This document shows, piece after piece, positions 55,054-63,570 of a DNA stretch of 64,000 bases. The first letter of the stretch is position 1. Each line of letters starts with the position of its first letter. The position numbers and the translations under genes were made by a program. This DNA is from Bacillus dicomae (GTDB taxonomy: Bacteria > Bacillota > Bacilli > Bacillales > Bacillaceae_G), in NCBI RefSeq assembly GCF_006494425.1, contig NZ_VHIV01000001.1, positions 620,001 to 684,000 of the forward strand, given 5' to 3'. The notes under the pieces were generated by a model, which was not told the DNA's origin, did not search any database, and saw only the letters and a program-made list of their open reading frames with translations.

Positions 55054-55794
55054 ATGAAGAAGCATTTTTCAAAAACACAATTAATGGGGATGCTCCTCAT
55101 CATATTTGGATTCGGTCTTTTTCTTGATATGATACTTGGACATTTTGAACCAGGTGGTCTCATTTTTGCATTTATTATGCTTATGTTTGGAAGGCATTAT
55201 CGTAAAAAGAATCGTTATGTACGGGGAAACGTATTTTTATTTGTTGGTGGTATCGTATTTTTATTCTTCTTATTTTCATCAGCAGCATTTGTTCTTGTCG
55301 TATTTGCTTGTTTAGCTTTAATTGGTTATCAACTGATTCAACAAGGACATCAGCAAAAAGCAATGAAGGTCGAAATTAAAGAAAAAGGGATTATAGACGA
55401 AGAGAAGCAAATATATCGTACAGAACCATATTTAAAAAATATGTTTGTAGGTAATGTACGAATGATGGATCATATTTATGAACTTGAGGATATTAATGTT
55501 CAATATGGTGCTTGTGATATGGAAATAGATTTAACAACTGCCATGATTCCAGAAGGGGAGACGGTAATTGTTATTCGGGGCATCGTTGGTAATATTCGTT
55601 TATATGTGCCATATGATATTGAACTGTCTTTAAATCATTCTGTTATTGTCGGACGTGTACTCCTGCCAGGGCATGAAGAGACAGGGTTTAATCGCAATGT
55701 TACATTTAGAACAGAGCAATATAAAGAGGCACCTCGTCGTATTAAAATTATTTCTTCGCTTGTCGTAGGCGATACAGAAGTGAGGAAAGTATAA
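55054..55794 (+). CDS. liaF: LiaF-like membrane inhibitor of LiaS
   Basis: 246 aa starting MKKHFSKTQLMGMLLIIFG at ATG 55054, with AAGGGGGG upstream. Four N-terminal helices (residues 10-108) precede a cytosolic or surface beta-rich domain (YGACDMEIDLTTAMIPEGETVIVIRGIVGNIRLYVPYDIELSLNHS), the DUF2154/cell-wall-active-antibiotics-response domain. LiaF keeps the LiaS kinase off without stress. The stop overlaps the liaS ATG. Confidence 0.92.
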   Translation: MKKHFSKTQLMGMLLIIFGFGLFLDMILGHFEPGGLIFAFIMLMFGRHYRKKNRYVRGNVFLFVGGIVFLFFLFSSAAFVLVVFACLALIGYQLIQQGHQQKAMKVEIKEKGIIDEEKQIYRTEPYLKNMFVGNVRMMDHIYELEDINVQYGACDMEIDLTTAMIPEGETVIVIRGIVGNIRLYVPYDIELSLNHSVIVGRVLLPGHEETGFNRNVTFRTEQYKEAPRRIKIISSLVVGDTEVRKV

Positions 55795-56849
55795 TGAAAA
55801 AACAAAAAAATATTTCGTGGATGTATATTCGTTATTCTATGTTATCCTCTGTTAGTATCGCACTCATTTGTACAATTGTATATGTATGGAAAAGCGAGCA
55901 ACAAGTGTATGATTTATTATGGAAGGAATCCATCGCTTCTGTTCCAATTGGCTTGTTTATTATGACTACAAGTTTACTTATCGGGGGAATTGTAGGATAT
56001 GCAATCGGTTACTATATAGAGCAGCGCATACAAGGATTAAATACGTTTCTATTTGAAGTAGAACGAGGGAATTTTCCGAGTGATGTTTCGTTTACTGCAG
56101 ATGATGAATTTCATGAAGTGGAACGAAAAGTAATCGTTCTGGCTCGTCGATTAGAGGAGCAAGCTGGACTCTTTCAAAAAGTAACGAATGAACGAGCTCA
56201 TTGGAATGAAGAGATGAGACAAGAAGCGATTTCCCAAGAAAGGCATCGTTTGGCGAGGGAGCTGCATGATTCTGTAAGTCAGCAGCTTTTTGCAATGTCG
56301 ATGATGATGTCGGCTATTAATGAACAATTAGTTGAATTTCCAGAAACGACGAAAAAGCAGCTGCAACTCGTTGAAAATATGGTTGTAAATGCACAATCAG
56401 AAATGAGAGCATTGCTTCTTCATTTACGCCCAGTGCAGTTAGAAGGTAAGAAACTAACAGAGGGTATAGAAGAATTATTAACAGAACTGTCTAGAAAGCA
56501 ACATATGAAAATTGAATGGCTAATTGAACCAATTCAATTAAAAAAAGGTGTAGAAGATCACTTATTCCGTATTGTACAAGAAGCACTGTCTAATACTTTA
56601 CGGCATGCGAAGGCAAAGAAAACAGAAGTACGTCTACGCAAAATTGAGCAATATGCAATATTGAAAATTATTGATGATGGTGTAGGTTTTAAAGTTGGGG
56701 TTAATAAGGCCGGTTCATACGGTTTAAGATCAATGCAAGAACGGGTTCATGAAATTGGTGGTACATTAAAAGTGCTTAGTTTTCCAAATAAAGGTACACA
56801 AATAGAAGTGAAAGTACCGATGATGATTGAGAGAGGGGGAGAGTCATGA
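55794..56849 (+). CDS. liaS: Sensor histidine kinase LiaS
   Basis: 351 aa; ATG overlaps the liaF stop. Two transmembrane helices (about 13-32 and 50-74) with a very short extracellular loop are typical of intramembrane-sensing kinases. A HAMP-like linker precedes the HisKA_3 dimerisation domain with phospho-acceptor His158 in [10 protein letters not shown]. The HATPase_c domain has [13 protein letters not shown] and IDDGVGF. Responds to lipid II-cycle inhibitors with LiaF as co-sensor. Overlaps liaR by 4 bp. Confidence 0.95.
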   Translation: MKKQKNISWMYIRYSMLSSVSIALICTIVYVWKSEQQVYDLLWKESIASVPIGLFIMTTSLLIGGIVGYAIGYYIEQRIQGLNTFLFEVERGNFPSDVSFTADDEFHEVERKVIVLARRLEEQAGLFQKVTNERAHWNEEMRQEAISQERHRLARELHDSVSQQLFAMSMMMSAINEQLVEFPETTKKQLQLVENMVVNAQSEMRALLLHLRPVQLEGKKLTEGIEELLTELSRKQHMKIEWLIEPIQLKKGVEDHLFRIVQEALSNTLRHAKAKKTEVRLRKIEQYAILKIIDDGVGFKVGVNKAGSYGLRSMQERVHEIGGTLKVLSFPNKGTQIEVKVPMMIERGGES

Positions 56850-57478
56850 TAAAAGTATTATTAGTGGATGATCATGAAATGGTTCGAATGGGTGTATCAG
56901 CATATTTATCGACGCAGCCAGATATTGAAGTAGTTGGAGAAGCTGAAAATGGAAGAAAAGGTTCAGAGTTAGCACTGCAATTAAGACCAGATATTATTTT
57001 GATGGACCTTGTCATGGACGAGATGGATGGGGTTGAAGCAACACGTGCCATTATTCAGGAATGGCCAGAAGCGAAAATTGTAGTTGTAACGAGCTTTTTA
57101 GATGATGAGAAATTGTATCCTGTTATTGAAGCCGGAGCGACAAGTTATTTATTAAAAACATCAAGAGCGAGTGATATAGCAGACGCTGTAAGAGCTACTT
57201 ATGATGGAGAAACGGTTTTAGAGCCAAAAGTTACTGGTAAAATGATGTCTCGTATGCGTCAGAAGAAGGAACAACCTTTGCATGAGGAGTTAACAGAAAG
57301 AGAGTCTGAAATTTTGTTATTAATTGCAGAAGGAAAAAGTAATCAAGAGATTGCGGATGAGTTATTTATTGCACTTAAAACGGTAAAGACACATGTAAGT
57401 AATATATTAAATAAATTAAATGTAAGCGACCGGACACAGGCGGTTATTTATGCGTTCAGACATCAATTGACGAAATGA
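56846..57478 (+). CDS. liaR: Response regulator LiaR (NarL/FixJ type)
   Basis: 210 aa; ATG overlaps liaS. Receiver domain with DDHEMVRMG, the phospho-Asp at residue 54 (IILMDLVMD), Thr/Ser in VVTSF and Lys in YLLKTS. A LuxR-type HTH follows: [43 protein letters not shown]. Activates the lia promoter upstream of liaI. Stop codon followed by a palindromic terminator bearing a bcr1-like end. Confidence 0.95.
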   Translation: MIKVLLVDDHEMVRMGVSAYLSTQPDIEVVGEAENGRKGSELALQLRPDIILMDLVMDEMDGVEATRAIIQEWPEAKIVVVTSFLDDEKLYPVIEAGATSYLLKTSRASDIADAVRATYDGETVLEPKVTGKMMSRMRQKKEQPLHEELTERESEILLLIAEGKSNQEIADELFIALKTVKTHVSNILNKLNVSDRTQAVIYAFRHQLTK

Positions 57479-57526
57479 TACAGTGAAACTATAATCAGTG
57501 GGGCTATCCCACTGATTATAGTTTTC
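57479..57526 (+). terminator. Terminator of liaR, similar to bcr1-like ends
   Basis: After the stop codon, ACAGTGAAAC leads into AACTATAATCAGTGGG / CCCACTGATTATAGTT, a 16-bp stem with a CTAT-type loop and a short T tract. The AGTGAAACT..TAATCAGTGGG string matches the bcr1-like element terminus. Confidence 0.75.
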
Positions 57527-57540
57527 ATCAAATCTTTTTA

Positions 57541-57569
57541 TTGACGTTAATAAATGTAAGCGTTATCAT
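57541..57569 (+). promoter_or_regulatory. Promoter with a CcpA cre site over the -10 region
   Basis: TTGACG (57541-57546), 17-bp spacer, TATCAT (57564-57569). The cre TGTAAGCGTTATCA (57555-57568) matches TGWAANCGNTNWCA fully and overlaps the -10, predicting carbon catabolite repression. Confidence 0.7.
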
Positions 57570-57606
57570 TAAGTTGTTAACAGTACATACAAAGGGGAGA
57601 ATGTAT

Positions 57607-57870
57607 ATGTTAGTTCAAACGATATTCGGAATGGATAAATCTAAAAAATTAGGGGATTATGTGAACGCGTTACAAGCGCTTTGTGAACAATATAATGTGG
57701 AAACAGATAAAATTACAATTATTGAGGCGACAGAAGAGCACTATTTATTTTTAGTAAAGCAAGAAGATTGCTATGATGTTGTCAAAGTAGAGACAGTGGA
57801 TACAAATATCGACTATTATACGAAAGCATATAAAATAAGCAGTTTTAATCATACTGCTTATCAAATGTAA
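57607..57870 (+). CDS. Hypothetical protein (87 aa) under a cre site
   Basis: ATG 57607 is correctly spaced from AAGGGGAG; an ATG two codons upstream is too close. The product begins MLVQTIFGMDKSKKLGDYVNAL and looks like a small alpha/beta cytosolic domain with no recognised family. Its own promoter carries a perfect cre overlapping the -10, so it is probably CcpA-repressed. Followed by a bidirectional terminator shared with brnQ. Confidence 0.7.
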   Translation: MLVQTIFGMDKSKKLGDYVNALQALCEQYNVETDKITIIEATEEHYLFLVKQEDCYDVVKVETVDTNIDYYTKAYKISSFNHTAYQM

Positions 57871-57871
57871 A

Positions 57872-57897
57872 AAAACTCCCTTTCGGGAGTTTTTTTA
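57872..57897. terminator. Bidirectional terminator
   Basis: AAAAAACTCCC / GGGAGTTTTTT stem with TTTC loop between the 87-aa gene and brnQ. Confidence 0.9.
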
Positions 57898-59250
57898 GGA
57901 TGCTTTTACTTCGTGAGATTCGGTTAGTAAGGGAACTTTTTTCGCGCCGCTTAACTTAGCGACTGTAAGGCCGATAAGAGCTCCGGCTAATGCTGGTACT
58001 AGCCAGCCGATTCCTTCATTATATAAAGGGATAAATTCAAAATAAGGTGTGATAAATGAAACTGAAATACCACCTTGTTTTAATCCATCAAATACGCTCA
58101 CTACAGCTGCTCCGAGAAAAGCACCTACATAAACAGAGCGATAGCCGCCGAAGTATTTATGCAGTAACGATAGTAGAACGAGTACAATTGCAATTGGATA
58201 TACAACAAGTAGAATTGGAACAGAGATGGAAATAATTTTTGTTAAACCTAAGTTGGCAACTAATAATCCTAATACACAAATGATACTTGCGAAAGTTTTG
58301 TATGAAAATTGAGTCAATAATGTTGAGAAATATTGACTACATGCAGATACAAGTCCGACACATGTCGTTAAGCAAGCGAGTGTAACGATCAGAGATAATA
58401 GAAGCAAACCGTATGAACCGAATAATTGTTGCACGATAACAGTAAGTAATTGTCCGCCATTTTTTGCATATCCGAGCGAGACGCTAGTTGTACCAAGCCA
58501 GCCGAGTGCACCGTATACAAGTACGAGTCCAGTAGCGGCAATAAGTCCTGCCTTTGCTGTGGCGATGGCAATGGATTTACGATCATTCACACCTTTAGAG
58601 CGAATGGCATTTACAACGATAATTCCAAATGCAAGAGCAGAAATGGTATCCATCGTTAAGTATCCCTCCATAAAGCCTTTGAAGATTGGAGAGGTTTGAT
58701 ACTCTTGCATTGCTGGTCCTGATTGCCCAAGTGGTGTAAATACACTTTTAACAAACAATAAGAAAATAGAGAGTAATAAAATAGGTGTTAATATATTTCC
58801 AATGCGATCGACAAGTTTAGATGGATTTAAACTAAGCCAAAATACGATAGCAAAGAAGATGACCGTGTATAAAAATAGTGCTAGATTACTAGAGCGAATT
58901 GTTTCTGGTAAGAAAGAACTAACACCCATTTCATAAGCGACATTTGCAACACGTGGGATGCCCATGGATGGACCGATGGCAATGTATACAACTACCGTAA
59001 ATAATATTCCGAATAATGGATGGACATGGCTTGCAAGTTGCTGCATTCCATTTCCTGATAGAGAAATTGCGATAACAGTTAGTAGTGGTAAGCCAACTCC
59101 TGTTAGTAAAAATCCAATCATTGCCGGCCAAAAGTTTTCACCTGCGTTTTGCCCAAGCATGGGAGGGAAAATTAAATTACCTGCCCCAAAAAATAAAGAA
59201 AATAGCATAAGACCCGTGAAAAAAATATGTTTTTTTGATACAGTGTTCAT
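57895..59250 (-). CDS. brnQ: Branched-chain amino acid transporter (LIVCS family)
   Basis: 451 aa starting MNTVSKKHIFFTGLMLFSLFFGAGNLIFPP at ATG 59250, with AAAAGGAGGC upstream. About 12 helices with BrnQ signatures FGAGNLIFPPMLGQ, YLTMDTISALAFGIIVVNAIR and ACLTTCVGLVSACSQYF. Imports Leu, Ile and Val with Na+ or H+. Its isoleucine-type T-box agrees with the substrate and parallels the T-box in the ilv operon. Confidence 0.95.
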   Translation of the reverse strand: MNTVSKKHIFFTGLMLFSLFFGAGNLIFPPMLGQNAGENFWPAMIGFLLTGVGLPLLTVIAISLSGNGMQQLASHVHPLFGILFTVVVYIAIGPSMGIPRVANVAYEMGVSSFLPETIRSSNLALFLYTVIFFAIVFWLSLNPSKLVDRIGNILTPILLLSIFLLFVKSVFTPLGQSGPAMQEYQTSPIFKGFMEGYLTMDTISALAFGIIVVNAIRSKGVNDRKSIAIATAKAGLIAATGLVLVYGALGWLGTTSVSLGYAKNGGQLLTVIVQQLFGSYGLLLLSLIVTLACLTTCVGLVSACSQYFSTLLTQFSYKTFASIICVLGLLVANLGLTKIISISVPILLVVYPIAIVLVLLSLLHKYFGGYRSVYVGAFLGAAVVSVFDGLKQGGISVSFITPYFEFIPLYNEGIGWLVPALAGALIGLTVAKLSGAKKVPLLTESHEVKAS

Positions 59251-59284
59251 TGTTTTGCCTCCTTTTTTCATTCATTTGTAAGAA

Positions 59285-59583
59285 CACAAAAAACTCGTCC
59301 CTAAAGAAAGGGACGAGTTATATTTACCCGCGATACCACCCTAATTTATACATGTAGAAATTAATCTATATGTATACGGCTCTGCAACGTACAACATGAT
59401 ACGTGTTCCTTGTAACGGGGGACAGCCGGTAAGAACTTACTGTAACATTCGGTTCTACTTCTCGGAGATGATTTTCGGTTACGCACTGAACGTTGGCTTT
59501 CAGCAACTCGCCAACTCTCTGGGGGACAGTCCTATAACTTACTCGTTCTCGTCAATGAATTTTTATTCAAGTATTCTGACAGT
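59285..59583 (-). promoter_or_regulatory. T-box leader (isoleucine-type) of brnQ
   Basis: On the minus strand: AGTA, CCAGAGAGTTGG, specifier loop GAA-A-ATC (ATC at 59470-59472) and T-box AGGGTGGTATCGCGG (complement of about 59329-59343). The terminator AACTCGTCCCT / AGGGACGAGTT with a T run (59287-59320) follows. TGGT fits A73 tRNA-Ile. Confidence 0.92.
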
Positions 59584-59612
59584 ATTGTTGCATGTTTTCT
59601 TTTGAAAGTCAA
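59584..59612 (-). promoter_or_regulatory. Promoter of the brnQ T-box transcript
   Basis: Minus strand TTGACT (59612-59607), 17-bp spacer, AACAAT (59589-59584), preceded by TGC as a possible extended -10. Confidence 0.6.
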
Positions 59613-59836
59613 TATGTTTTTTGAAATATATATTCATATACGGGAATATCGAAAGTGATATTCGTTGTTGTAAAGGGAATAATGAATTGTAAAACGGGAG
59701 TAAAAATTTGCGGAGAATTGTAAAATTTATGGAGAAAGTTGATATTTATAGGAGTAAAGAAGGGATTGTTTGAATTTACAGAGAATAATACAACAATCCA
59801 CTTGCTGGAAAGAACAAACCAAAAGAGGTGACTGAA

Positions 59837-60046
59837 ATGCTTGCGATGGGAGTATTATTTGGCATTATTGCTATAATTGGTTTTATGTGGTTATATTATT
59901 CGCGTTCGTTTAAACAAGCAGAAGTTTTACTCTTTCAAAAAGGTAGTTTGTTGACAAATCAGTCTAGATATTTAGTATGTCCGAAGTGTGGAAGTGCACA
60001 GGCCAGAAGTGGAGGCTATCAAGAGTGTTGCAAAATTAGATTATGA
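59837..60046 (+). CDS. Small membrane protein with a CPxC zinc-ribbon-like tail
   Basis: 69 aa from ATG 59837 preceded by AAAGAGGTGACTG. One N-terminal transmembrane helix (residues 2-23), a linker, then YLVCPKCGSAQARSGGYQECCKIRL with CPKC and a later CC pair. It could be half of a zinc ribbon or a truncated larger protein. The frame ends 5 residues after the last Cys, so I cannot exclude decay. Function unknown. Confidence 0.55.
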   Translation: MLAMGVLFGIIAIIGFMWLYYSRSFKQAEVLLFQKGSLLTNQSRYLVCPKCGSAQARSGGYQECCKIRL

Positions 60047-60084
60047 AAGAAGGGAGCCTCACATTATTTTGTGAGGCTTCCTTC
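60045..60084. terminator. Bidirectional terminator
   Basis: GAAGGGAGCCTCACA / GTGAGGCTTCCTTC hairpin between the CPxC protein and the methyltransferase. Confidence 0.8.
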
Positions 60085-60085
60085 C

Positions 60086-60862
60086 TTACAATTTCATGGC
60101 GCTCCAAATTGTCCACCGATCTCTTTCGATAATAGGAGAGGTGTTTTGTAATGCAGTTTGGACCTGTTGTAGAAGTTGAGAAAGTTCATAATCTGTTAAT
60201 TCGTATAGAATGGATCGACCTGTTCGAGGTGATAAATCTTGTAGCAATGCTTCTACAGAATCATGTATTTTTCTTACTTCCCATTGTGTTTGTGTAGGAA
60301 GTACATGAAGAGAATGTTTTTGTAATTCTGTCTGTATAGTGTTGGTTTTTGGGCGTCTTTTTGCCTCTATTTCGATAAGTTTTGGAAATATAGAGAAAAA
60401 ATATCCACGAATGTGTTCGGGACTTCCTGGAATTGTACAATCTTCAATCGTTCGATCTTGTAAAATAAGTACACCGTTTTTATTTAATATACGAGAAGCT
60501 TCACGTAAAAATGTAGGAATATCTTGTAAGTGATGAATAACTGCACGCGAAATAACTATGTCGAATGTTTCATTGGGAAATGGGATATTATGTGCATCAC
60601 CGTGGATGAACGAAATGTTTGGAAAGTTGTTACAATTTTCTTTTGCAGCTTGTAATATTTCTTTTGAAAAATCAAGACCCACAACATTTTTTGCTCCCAT
60701 AAGAGCGAGTTCTTTCGTATAAATTCCGCCACCACAGCCAATATCAATTATTTGCTTGTTTTGTATGTCTGTAATGTTTTTTACCATTTCAGCCCAAGAA
60801 ATATGAGCGTTTCTTGTTGCATATGTGTACTTATTATTTTCATCATGAAAATTAATGGACAT
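60086..60862 (-). CDS. Class I SAM-dependent methyltransferase
   Basis: 258 aa; ATG 60862 with AAAGGAGGTC upstream. SAM-binding motif I IDIGCGGGIYTKEL (about residue 38), motif II acidic VVGLDFS, motif III HGDAHNIPFPNETFDIVISRAVIHHL and post-motif NKNGVLILQDR. This UbiE/MenG-like Methyltransf_11 fold acts on unknown small molecules. Single gene, no pathway neighbours. Confidence 0.9.
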   Translation of the reverse strand: MSINFHDENNKYTYATRNAHISWAEMVKNITDIQNKQIIDIGCGGGIYTKELALMGAKNVVGLDFSKEILQAAKENCNNFPNISFIHGDAHNIPFPNETFDIVISRAVIHHLQDIPTFLREASRILNKNGVLILQDRTIEDCTIPGSPEHIRGYFFSIFPKLIEIEAKRRPKTNTIQTELQKHSLHVLPTQTQWEVRKIHDSVEALLQDLSPRTGRSILYELTDYELSQLLQQVQTALQNTSPIIERDRWTIWSAMKL

Positions 60863-60970
60863 GATAAAGACCTCCTTTCAATGATTAGTATAGCGTATTT
60901 AATAGGATGTCACGTTTTTGTTTTATGTATGAAGATTATAAGGATTTCTTATCGTAAAAGGAGGATTAAT

Positions 60971-61825
60971 TTGAAAGGGAAATATGTATTGGTGTTGTTG
61001 TTTGTTATGTTACTAGCAGCTTGTGGTCAAGCTGAGCAAAAAAAAGAAACAAAAAAAGTGGAAGAGACGGTGAATGAAGTGAAAGAAACAATAGGGGTAA
61101 CCGTTATACAAAAAAAACATAAAGAGAAAAAGTTACAGGAATCAGAAGCGAAGGTAGTAATAGACATTATGGATAAAGCTGAGAAACAAGAAATAACAGG
61201 TAGCTTCGGTGAACCTGAATATGAAATACAAATTAGTAGAGATGGAAAAAAAGAAACATATTATGCATGGTTAAGAGGAGAAGACAGACGGGGCTGGGTA
61301 CAACATAAGAAGGCTATGTATATGCTAAACAAAAAAGATACGGAAAAGCTTTTGGCTATATTTCCAAATGTATCAGAACAAAAAGAAGATGAGATACAGG
61401 TAGGTCCTTTAACGGAAGTAACAAAAAAAGATTTGCAGATTACCGCGTTTCATATTAAAGCAGGCGATCAAAAAGTGAATTATACGGTACGGTATACGAT
61501 TTCACAATCATTATACAATAAGTTAGAGAAGGAACAAAAATATTATTTGCAAGTCATTTTCCCAGAAAAAGTTCAGAAATTAATTGGAGAAAAAGAGAGT
61601 GAAATGATTTCAGGTGAAAAGGTAAAGGAAGGATATAAACAGTATGAATTGCATGCTACTGTTCCGATAAAAGGTGCTTCAGAATCACAATTAAAGTCAT
61701 TAGAAACGTATTATGAAAATTATGATTTGAAAATATTAAATAGTAAAAAAGAAAAAATAGGTGTTTTTCAAAATATTATTCAAATTGTTAAAGAGTATGG
61801 TGAAAAAATGAATTTACAAAGATAA
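60971..61825 (+). CDS. Putative lipoprotein
   Basis: 284 aa from TTG 60971, with AAAAGGAGG 7 nt upstream; the open frame extends upstream but has no start signal. Lipoprotein signal peptide with lipobox LLAAC and lipidated Cys18, then a Lys/Glu-rich linker. The extracellular part has two probable beta-rich halves. No family recognised. The stop codon is directly joined to a bcr1-like terminus. Confidence 0.8.
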   Translation: MKGKYVLVLLFVMLLAACGQAEQKKETKKVEETVNEVKETIGVTVIQKKHKEKKLQESEAKVVIDIMDKAEKQEITGSFGEPEYEIQISRDGKKETYYAWLRGEDRRGWVQHKKAMYMLNKKDTEKLLAIFPNVSEQKEDEIQVGPLTEVTKKDLQITAFHIKAGDQKVNYTVRYTISQSLYNKLEKEQKYYLQVIFPEKVQKLIGEKESEMISGEKVKEGYKQYELHATVPIKGASESQLKSLETYYENYDLKILNSKKEKIGVFQNIIQIVKEYGEKMNLQR

Positions 61826-61850
61826 AGTGAAACTTTAATTGGTAGGGGTT
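61821..61850 (+). repeat. Partial bcr1-like terminus after a stop codon
   Basis: ATAAA followed by GTGAAACTTTAAT and GTAGGGGTT matches 22 of 24 bases of the reverse-complemented right end of the element at 15.0-15.2 kb, including the TTTAT-type flank. The remaining sequence to 61910 diverges. Confidence 0.6.
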
Positions 61851-61915
61851 CTATCTCCGCTAAGTATTCCCTGACGGATCGGAATGAATGTAAATTCTGA
61901 CCTTTCCTAGGAAAT

Positions 61916-61955
61916 GATAATAGAGAGGGGAAAACACCCCTCTCTATTATTTTGC
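61916..61955. terminator. Bidirectional terminator
   Basis: GATAATAGAGAGGGG / CCCCTCTCTATTATT stem, A-rich loop, between the lipoprotein and the convergent 65-aa gene. Confidence 0.85.
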
Positions 61956-62144
61956 TTTTGCAGATGGCTCATTCATTGATTTTCGTGTAATAAGAAAAGA
62001 AATCATAAGAGCAGAAAGGATGATAAGAGCAATAAATACGTAATTTGGCAACAAATCTAATAATAATACGTAGCTAACGGTATAAAAAATAAGAGTTGAA
62101 GCTAAAAACGATAGAGCGCCTATTATGAGAGATTGTAAATTCAT
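61947..62144 (-). CDS. Small membrane protein (65 aa)
   Basis: ATG 62144 preceded by AAAAGGAGGTGTA. Two hydrophobic helices (about residues 5-30 and 34-52) with a short basic tail (RKSMNEPSAKAK). No family recognised. Single gene, convergent with the lipoprotein gene. Confidence 0.7.
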   Translation of the reverse strand: MNLQSLIIGALSFLASTLIFYTVSYVLLLDLLPNYVFIALIILSALMISFLITRKSMNEPSAKAK

Positions 62145-62295
62145 TTGTATACACCTCCTTTTATTTATATTTTTGGCTAAAAATGGATTATATAAACATT
62201 ATTTCTAACATTAGAAAAAAATATGTCATAATAGAGAAAAGAACAAGTTTTGATGAATGAATATGATTCATTAATGAGAGATAAAGGAGAGGAAT

Positions 62296-63393
62296 ATGAA
62301 AAATAATAAAAAAGGATTATGGGGAATTATTGTTGCAATAGGGCTATTTTTACTTTCTAAGTTAAAGTGGGTATTTGCAATTTTCAAATTAGCAAAGTTT
62401 TCAACGGTATTTAGTATGTTTTTATCACTTGGTGCATACGCGGTTATATATGGTTGGAAATTTGGGGTAGCACTCATTTATTTGTTGTTTATTCATGAGA
62501 TGGGCCATTTATGGGCTGCGAAAAGAAAAGGTATACCAACATCCCCAGCAATATTTATTCCATTTATGGGTGCTCTTATTGGGATGAAAGAGATGCCGAA
62601 AAATGCAAAAGATGAAGCGTATATTGCCTATATGGGACCTCTTTTCGGATTACTTTCATTTTTACCGGCTATTCCACTTTATATGATAACGAAAGAGCCG
62701 TTTTGGGCGCTCATTATTTTACTTGGAAGTATGATTAATTTCTTTAATTTAATTCCGGTTTCTCCGTTAGACGGGGGACGGATTATTTCAGTTGTAAGTA
62801 CGAAAATTTGGGGAGCGGGGCTTGTTTTACTACTTGGCTATTCAATTTATTTTAAAAGTATTTTGGGAGGATTTATTTTTATTATCGGCTGTATGGAATT
62901 GTATAGAGTAATAAAGAGAGATGAGCCAATTAAGGAATTAGGATATAGAATTGATGGAATGAAAGAATATGTTGCAAGGCTTGAAGAAGAGTTAAAAGAA
63001 ACTGGTGCAGTGCATCGAAATATATATATGATGCAACATGAAATAAATGTATTAAGGCAAAAAGAAAGAGAGAAAGAATTAAAAACAGGAGAACTTCAAA
63101 AGATTGAAGTGTTAGAGTATCTGTTACCAAAGTTTGAGCCACTGGATTACGTCCCATATGAAGATGAAAAAGAAATACATACAATTCATATACGAGAAGC
63201 ATTTGAAATGTCAGAAAGAAAATTACAGGAATGGGATGTGGAAAAGAGACAACAGGAAAACTATTATAAAGTGGATATGAAAACGAAATGGACGGTATTT
63301 GCTTGTTATATCGGATTAATGGCTATAATTGGTTACACAGCTTATGAAGGATATATTGTTTTACAAGAACATTTGCCAACGAGAAATGTATAG
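62296..63393 (+). CDS. Site-2 protease family (M50) membrane metallopeptidase
   Basis: 365 aa; ATG 62296 with AAAGGAGAGG upstream. The N-terminal two thirds is polytopic with the zinc motif HEMGH (residues 67-71) and the third ligand in NLIPVSPLDGGR (about 150-162). A charged coiled-coil-like cytosolic region (about 220-330) follows, with one more helix near the C-terminus. S2P enzymes cleave membrane-embedded regulators such as anti-sigma factors. The unusual long C-terminal domain and lack of an adjacent anti-sigma gene leave the substrate open. Confidence 0.9.
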   Translation: MKNNKKGLWGIIVAIGLFLLSKLKWVFAIFKLAKFSTVFSMFLSLGAYAVIYGWKFGVALIYLLFIHEMGHLWAAKRKGIPTSPAIFIPFMGALIGMKEMPKNAKDEAYIAYMGPLFGLLSFLPAIPLYMITKEPFWALIILLGSMINFFNLIPVSPLDGGRIISVVSTKIWGAGLVLLLGYSIYFKSILGGFIFIIGCMELYRVIKRDEPIKELGYRIDGMKEYVARLEEELKETGAVHRNIYMMQHEINVLRQKEREKELKTGELQKIEVLEYLLPKFEPLDYVPYEDEKEIHTIHIREAFEMSERKLQEWDVEKRQQENYYKVDMKTKWTVFACYIGLMAIIGYTAYEGYIVLQEHLPTRNV

Positions 63394-63410
63394 AAAAATA
63401 CAGTCTAAAT

Positions 63411-63446
63411 AATAAGCGAGCTAGCAATCTAGTTGGCTTATTTTCT
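63411..63446 (+). terminator. Terminator of the M50 gene
   Basis: AATAAGC.A.CTAG / CTAG.T.GCTTATT hairpin with a T4CT4 tail. Confidence 0.75.
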
Positions 63447-63494
63447 TTTGTAAGTGCAATGTTCATATATTTTTCACAAAAACACCGTGTTAAT

Positions 63495-63510
63495 AGTGAT
63501 TAAAATCACA
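63495..63510 (+). promoter_or_regulatory. Fnr/CRP-type box upstream of hmp
   Basis: AGTGATTAAAATCACA matches TGTGA-N6-TCACA in 9 of 10 fixed positions. A TAAACT -10 at 63532 would place the box near -41.5 (activation). A TATTAT at 63517 would place it over the -35 (repression). Confidence 0.6.
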
Positions 63511-63570
63511 ATCCGTATTATACAATTCAGTTAAACTAAAAACAGTTAAGGAAATAGAGGAGTGGATACA

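Noticed and set aside
60752-60970. Upstream part of the lipoprotein frame
   Set aside because: It runs antisense through the methyltransferase start and lacks a start signal; the TTG at 60971 gives a proper lipoprotein signal peptide.
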